A stretch of 64,000 nt of DNA from Nemophila menziesii (lineage: Eukaryota; Streptophyta; Magnoliopsida; Boraginales; Hydrophyllaceae). The DNA lies in assembly GCA_029959085.1 (NCBI GenBank), contig JARWIR010000002.1, positions 63,666,154 to 63,730,153 on the forward strand, in the 5' to 3' direction. How positions within the stretch are numbered: position 1 is the first letter of the stretch; every line of letters starts with the position of its first letter. The position numbers were made by a program, and so were the translations under genes. A model generated the notes under the pieces. It was not told where the DNA came from and ran no database searches. It saw only the letters and a program-made list of their open reading frames with translations. Shown here one piece after another: positions 58,204 to 64,000 of this stretch.

Positions 58204-60890
58204 TTATGCATCTTCGAGGAGGTACATGACCCCCCTAGGATGTGGATCTTCCAAGTGATTGATATCCTCGTCTCCATGGTAGATTTTCAATCGATGACCA
58301 TTCACCATAAAGGTGTGGTGCTTGATTGGACGCTCCATCTCTATAGCTCCATGAGGCGTAACTTTGGTCACAATATAAGGACCAGACCACTTTGATCTCA
58401 ACTTAGCCGGGTAATTACTGAACTTAGAGTTGTATTTAAGGACCCTCTGTCCAACTTCAAACTTCTTTTCACGAATGCGATTGTCATGCCATCCATTTAT
58501 CCTTGCACAGTTTAGCATTCTCATAGGCATGTAATCGAAACTCATCAAGTTCATTAAGCTTCATCAAAAGATTCTCGCTGGCTAAAGCAAGATCTAAATT
58601 CAACTGCGCTATCGCCCAATATGCACCTAATTCAAGTTCAAGAGGTAAGTGAAAAGCCTTACCATACACCATGTGATACAGAGATGAACCAATGGGTGTC
58701 TTAAATGCAGTACGATATGCCCACAACGCATCATCTAGTTTTAATGACCAATATTTGCGTGTGTGGCCAACAGTCTTCTCCAGGATAGATTTGACCTCTC
58801 AATTAGAGACCTCAGCTTGACCATTGAATTGTGGATAATAAGCAGTAGATACACGATCTCTCACCCCATACTTCTCTAACACAGTCTTCAAGTATCTGCT
58901 CACGAAGTGAGAACCTCCATCACTAATAATAACTCTAGGCGTACCATGTCTAGTGAAGATTTGTGACTTCAAGAATTTAATTACTACTCACGAATCATTT
59001 GTTGGTACAGCTACAACCTCTACTCATTTAGAACGTATTCAACAGCTAATAGGATGTATTGATTCTCATTGGATGGTACAAAGGGACCCATGAAATCAAT
59101 ACCCCCACACATCAAATATCTCAACTTCAAGAACAATATTACATGGCATCTCATCTCTCTTAGATATATCACCAGTAAACTGGCATCTATGACACTTCTT
59201 AACATATTCATGACAATCCTTATGTAATGTAGGCCAATAAAAACTGGACTATAGTACCTTAGAAGTTGTGCGGTCACCCTTGAAATATCCTCCATAGGGT
59301 GAATCATGACAACCCGCCATTACTAACTCAACATATTTCTCAGGTATGCATCTTCTCACCAATTGGTCACCACATGTTTTGTAAAGGAAAGGATCCTCCC
59401 AAAAGAATTGTTTAGCACGGTGAATTAATATCTTCTTCTCTTGTGAGGTAGCTCCTTCTGGAAAAGAACCACTCACAATAAGATTCGCTATGTCTGCGTA
59501 CCAAGGAGTTCACATTGCAGAATTCGAGAACAAACTCATATCTGAAACTCTTCTCTGACCAACTCAGGTCCACCATTCGATTTAGAACCTTCAAGACGCG
59601 ACAAATGATCTACAACCTGATTATCACAACCCTTTCGATCTCTAATCTCTAAGTCAAACTCTTGTAAAAATAGTACCCATCTAATTAAACATGTCTTAGC
59701 ATCTTTCTTCTCCATAAGGTATTTAATCATAGAATGATCGGTAATCACGACAATTTTCGCCCCAAGGAGGTAGGAACAAAACTTGTCAAATGCATACACA
59801 ACAGATAATAACTCCTTTTCTGTAACAGTATAATTAATCTGAGCACTACTGATAGTCTTACTCGCGTAGTAGATAGAGTGAAATACCTTATCTTTTCTCT
59901 GACCCAAAACAACACCCATTGCAAGATCACTAGCATCACACATAACTTCAAATGAAATCTTCCAATTAGGAGGTAATACAATAGGTGAAGTAATAAGCTT
60001 CCCCTTCATCTCTTTGAATGCCACCATGTAAGCTTCATCAAAAAGGAATTTGGTGTCCTTTTCGAGTAAGTTACACAATGGCTTAGCGATCTTAGAGAAG
60101 TCCTTAATGAAACTGTGATAAAACCCAGCATGACCTAAAAAGATTCTTACCCCTTTTACAGAAATAGGGGGGAAGAGTCTTGATTACCTCAATCTTAGCA
60201 TGATCAACTTCTAAGCCTGAACTTGAAACTTTGTGTCCCAACACTATACCTTCACGAACCATAAAATGACATTTCTCCCAGTTAAATCAGTCTCCTTGCA
60301 TCTAATTAACACTTTCTCCAAATTCTGTAGAAACTTATCAAAGTTATCACCAAACACAGAAAAGTCATCCATAAATACCTCAAGGAAATTATTGATCATG
60401 TCCCAAAATATTCCCATCATGCATCTCTAGGAGGTAGCACGTGCGTTAAATAATCCAAATGGTATCCTTCGAAAGGCAAAGGTACCAAAAGGACATGTAA
60501 AGGTTGATTTGTGTTGGTCTTTCGGATCCACATATATCTGGTTGTAACCTGAATACCCATCTAAAACGCAATAATACTCTCTTCAAGCTAACTTGTCTAA
60601 CATCTGATCTATGAAAGGGAGATGGAAATGATCTTTTCTGGTAGCCTTGTTCAACTTACGATAATCCAAACACACTATCCAACCAACAACGGTTCTCGAG
60701 GGAATGACTTCATTCTGAGCATTTAGGACAGTAGTGATACCACCCTTCTTTGGTACGCATTGAACTGGACTCACCCAGTCGCAACTAGATATGGGATAAA
60801 TGATTCTCGCGTCTAGTAATTTAATAACCTCTTTCTTCACCACCTCCTTCATAGTTGGCATCAATCTCCTTTGCCATCCAACTGAGCGTG
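58204..60890 (-). pseudogene. Integrase, RNase H and partial RT of element F
   Basis: RT: TRSVGWQRRLMPTMKEVVKK, YPISSCDWVSPVQCVPKKGG, YRKLNKATRKDHFHLPF; the catalytic region near 60370 is frame-damaged. RNase H 59536-60078: [57 protein letters not shown], almost intact. Integrase: the zinc-site region and GIDFMGPFVPSNE near 59080, the remaining core broken, GPY/F tail 58204-58554 (KWSGPYIVTKV). RT starts abruptly at the H LTR. Confidence 0.85.
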
Positions 60891-61224
60891 TGGTGTCACC
60901 TAGGGTGTGATAAAATAAGATAAATAATAAGTCAGAAAACAACGCACTCTCACCCTAGACAGGCACAGTACTGCAAGTATTACAGGACGAATGCAAGTTT
61001 TAATGATAAGTTGAGTTCGTTCTCAGGGACTTAGTGTGTTAATCGAATGGGTAGCAATAACGAGTAAGAAGTAATTAATTAAAAGACAGGAAAATTAAAC
61101 TAAGGAAATTAAAAACAGTAAATTGAATACGAAGAAGTATGAGATGAGAAGTATAGCTTAGGTTTTGCTAGTAAGCACTAATCCTTCTAATTCTTTTTAT
61201 CAAGTCTAGTTAATAAGGGAGATA

Positions 61225-63910
61225 CACTACAAGAAAACACCTCATACAATGACGATTTTTTTATGACAATATTTTTAACCGTCATTTTAAAAATTTGACC
61301 TCCACTTTTTTTATGACCTTTATTTTAATTGTCACTATTTAAATGGAATTCTTGACAATTTTAAGCAACCGTCTACTATAAGCTAATTTCTCGACGATTC
61401 TTTATAATCCGTCTTTAAAATATATCAAATAAGACGAATATACATAATCATCACCGAAATTTTTATTTATAATTTTTTTCTAATACTTATGTATCATTTT
61501 CTTTTAAAAATACAATATTAACAATTATATTATTGCTATGATTCGTGCTACTTTTTTTTCCTAGTCATAACAATTATGAGATAATGATATAAAATTGCAG
61601 ATCATAAAATTGCATTCATCGGTTGGGTGTTAAAATATTACAGATCATACATTTGTCCATATTGCATTCTTGAAAGAAAAAAATGTCATTTAAAGAATAT
61701 TTTATTCGTATTCTCATAATCTCATAAACAATCCAACAAACATATAAAGTGAAATATTATACATTTATACTATATCAGTCTATACTGCAAAACAATCCAA
61801 AAAATACATTATAAGACCAATTGCTCACTCCAACAGTCACAGTAAATCATAGGACCACAAAACTCACACTACATCCCCTCCTTGTATACACTATTTTCAG
61901 CACATCACTTCTCATATGGTAAAAGGCTACCAACGGTCATAAATGGCCACATTTGGATTTGTTTAAAAAGATAATAATCATCATGATTGTAATTATACTT
62001 AAATCAGAAATATTCTATTTGATTGCTTTCTTAAAATTAAACTAAAGGGTTTATAAAATATCATGTTTTGATTTGAAAAAAAAGAATATGAAAGAATATA
62101 TTTTTTCAAATGGAGGGAAATCGATCAAAAAAACTGGAGGGAAAAAAATTAGACTATTCTATTTTGATTCTCACCTAATTTTAAAATTATCTTTCTATTT
62201 CTATGATAATATATTTAACAAAAATAGTATTTGTAATTAGGGAAAATATCACAATATATTAGGAATTGTTATATATTAATATTATATATAAGTCTCTTTA
62301 GATTCTTTTTACTTGATATATATTTTACTTTTGACCAGAACTAATTTTATTGTCTTAGAAAATTTGCAACCATGGGAAGAGCCAAAAGAGCATTGCATAC
62401 TGTTACGAAAAATCGTGTTCGTAAAGGTGACAAAGAAGCAGCAAGTGACAATCGCGATCTACAAAATAATACGCAAATGATGTCTTCTACAATCTCGGCG
62501 GAACCAGGTAAAAAATAATTTTTAAATATTTTAATATGTAAAATAATAACCTAGATTTGATACTAAAATTTTGTTCAACAAATTAATAGTAAAACATTAG
62601 ATAAAAAGAAGAAAAAGGTGTATGTTTATTTCTTCTGTCAAAATCGTTTTTTTTTTGTTTGAAGTTTGTGCATCCATTTTTGTCCATTACCTTTAAATTA
62701 TATTTATGATTGTTTAAATTATTTGTTTAACAATTATACTATATGTTTTGACAGGCAACTCTGAAAACCAAAAAAATGCAGAAAATTAGAGATGTAGATG
62801 GTGTAGATGATTCTGAAGATTTTGATGGTGAACAATATTTGAATTTGGAAATGGAGGCTTGTAACGAAGTTTTTGGTAAAAAAAAGTGATCGTTTTACTA
62901 AAGTAGTTGGATTAAGTAGAAAAAGTGAAACTAAAAATACGACTGCAAATCAAATTCTACATCAAAAGATTGAAGAGTTGATGTTAGACAACAATGAAAA
63001 AACACAAGAGTTGAAAATGATGAAAGATCAACTCAGTCATTTAGAAGATTTCGTCCGCCGTATCAATGAAAATTCTTAGATCTATTTAAAATTAGAGTAA
63101 AAGAATGATATGAACTAATTAGTCTTCATTATTTATTTTTATTATAACTCTTTTTTTTATGTACGTACTTTGATATATGAAATTTATCCATTAAGTCAAT
63201 AAATTTTATTATGCATAAATTATAAGATATGTTAAATTGTTATAATTCTTATATTTTATATAATTTTTTATAATAATGACAAATCGCATAAAAAGTGACA
63301 CGCATAGTAAAAATTGTCATGAATGTGATTGAGCATACAATAACAACTACATACGAATTGTCATCATACATTAGATAAAATGGTGACGCTTATCATATTG
63401 ACCATCCTCATATCTCATAAATTTTGGTGACGATTATCACTAAACTGTCAACAAAGTAGCTAACGAAACAAGACGTTTCTTAAACGAATCATCATTATAC
63501 ATCATTTTCAATAGTGACGATTATCACCATCATTGAAATTTTTGCTAAACAGTGACGGCTACATATAAATCATCAAGATATCTTCTATCCAACGTTGACA
63601 TGAAAATCGTCATAAAAAGTTCAGACAAAATCGTGATGGTCTAGATGAGTGTCATTGTTACTCATTTGCAAATGATGACGCTGTGAAGGAGGCGTCATTA
63701 ACTTATTATTAAGATGACGATAGTTTATTTGTCAAGAAAGTTTTTTAATTGTGACGATTATATTCGGCGTCATAATAGACAAACAATGACGGCTTCATAG
63801 ATGACACTCAGATGACGGTTGACAGAGCGTCATAAATATCTAAGATGACGCTATATATTCATCATGAAAGGCCATAACATCGTCATTGTATGGGGTGTTT
63901 TCTTGTAGTG
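61225..63910. mobile_element. CACTA (En/Spm-type) DNA transposon, non-autonomous
   Basis: Ends CACTACAAGAAAACACC and its inverted copy, with about 30 bp nearly perfect TIRs and a 3-bp TSD ATA (61222-61224 and 63911-63913). The sub-terminal regions (61250-61450 and 63270-63890) are packed with ATGACGATT/AATCGTCAT-type motifs in both directions, as expected for transposase-binding arrays. No transposase domain is visible in the 2.7 kb, so it depends on another copy. Confidence 0.92.
62372..63079 (+). pseudogene. Remnant gene inside the CACTA element
   Basis: A start MGRAKRALHTVTKNRVRKG at 62372 runs to a likely GT donor at 62508; an AG acceptor lies at 62753-62754. Beyond it are an acidic segment (DSEDFDGEQYLNLEMEAC) and, after a frame change in an A-run near 62878, a charged coiled-coil end (HQKIEELMLDNNEKTQEL, DQLSHLEDFVRRINENS). 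Probably the two ends of a CACTA-encoded protein with the centre deleted. I do not recognise a catalytic domain. Confidence 0.55.
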
Positions 63911-64000
63911 ATAATTAGCTCTTAGATATTTAGACAGGATTCTAAATTCCCATACCTTAGACCTTGAGAGCGACTAAGGGGGCTACGGACACACCACGAG

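Larger units (their letters stand above)
52996..60890 (-). mobile_element. Element F: decayed Athila-like element, cut in RT by element H
   Basis: 3' LTR 52996-54565, 3' region, ORF3, palindromic repeats, post-pol motif, integrase, RNase H and RT up to 60890, where an H LTR begins. The remaining 5' part (protease, gag, 5' LTR) must lie past the window end. The left LTR edge may start at 52994 (TGTGGTGGG) instead of 52996. Confidence 0.85.
60891..64000 (-). repeat. LTR of a further gypsy element (H), truncated by window end
   Basis: Begins TGGTGTCACCTAGGGTGTG inside RT of F. It shares the layout of the other LTRs here: a CAAGTATTACAGGACGAATG-like block, GAGTTCGTTCTCAGGGAC, and after the CACTA insertion GATTCTAAATTCCCATACC. 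The orientation is probably minus, by similarity to E. No internal sequence is in the window. Confidence 0.65.

Overview
The window is nuclear DNA of a eudicot plant, from its AT-rich composition and plant-specific elements: Athila-type Ty3/gypsy, Ty1/copia, plant L1-type LINE, CACTA, and a MULE with a captured plant gene. I cannot name the species. Only one gene looks intact, a three-exon NRT2-family high-affinity nitrate transporter at 6038-7763 (+). Most of the rest is nested transposable elements of different ages.

Layout: (1) 1-5513, element A, a minus-strand Athila-like element cut by the window start, encoding Gag, protease and an integrase-tail (GPY/F) module but no reverse transcriptase. 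(2) 5514-7883, the NRT2 island. (3) 7893-9576, a MULE with about 0.4-kb TIRs and a perfect 9-bp target-site duplication (TSD), carrying a broken ENPP-type phosphodiesterase fragment. (4) 9866-16448, a Ty1/copia element with two 1160-bp LTRs, GATTC TSDs and an internal deletion, inserted in a small ORF. (5) 16454-18256, host DNA with a 22-bp minisatellite. (6) 18257-30773, element B, a complete but decayed Athila-like element (LTR-gag-pol-ORF3-LTR). (7) 31393-35280, element C, a minus-strand relative of B fused at its RT to the middle of an LTR from another family (LTR D). LTR D is split by a LINE (35986-51529), and the LINE is split by element E (37271-46763, TSD GTAAT), a second Gag-PR-GPY/F element without RT. 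(8) 51882-52995, ORF3 remnant of a further Athila-like element, G. (9) 52996-60890, element F, minus strand, cut in its RT by the LTR of element H (60891 to the window end). That LTR is interrupted by a 2.7-kb CACTA element (61225-63910, TSD ATA).

The nesting gives relative ages: LTR D is older than the LINE, the LINE is older than E; F is older than H, and H is older than the CACTA element. The copia element is young (I count about 12 differences between its LTRs).

Main points of interest: two RT-less Athila-like elements with the same Gag-PR-GPY/F layout; a fast-changing, GC-rich, palindrome-filled repeat block at the same place (between pol and ORF3) in all five elements where that place is visible; a conserved odd palindrome just after pol; a conserved inverted repeat at the LTR 5' end; a short GC-rich motif shared between the copia LTR and the element E spacer; and a possible loss of conserved polar residues in the otherwise intact NRT2 protein. 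All comparisons were by eye.
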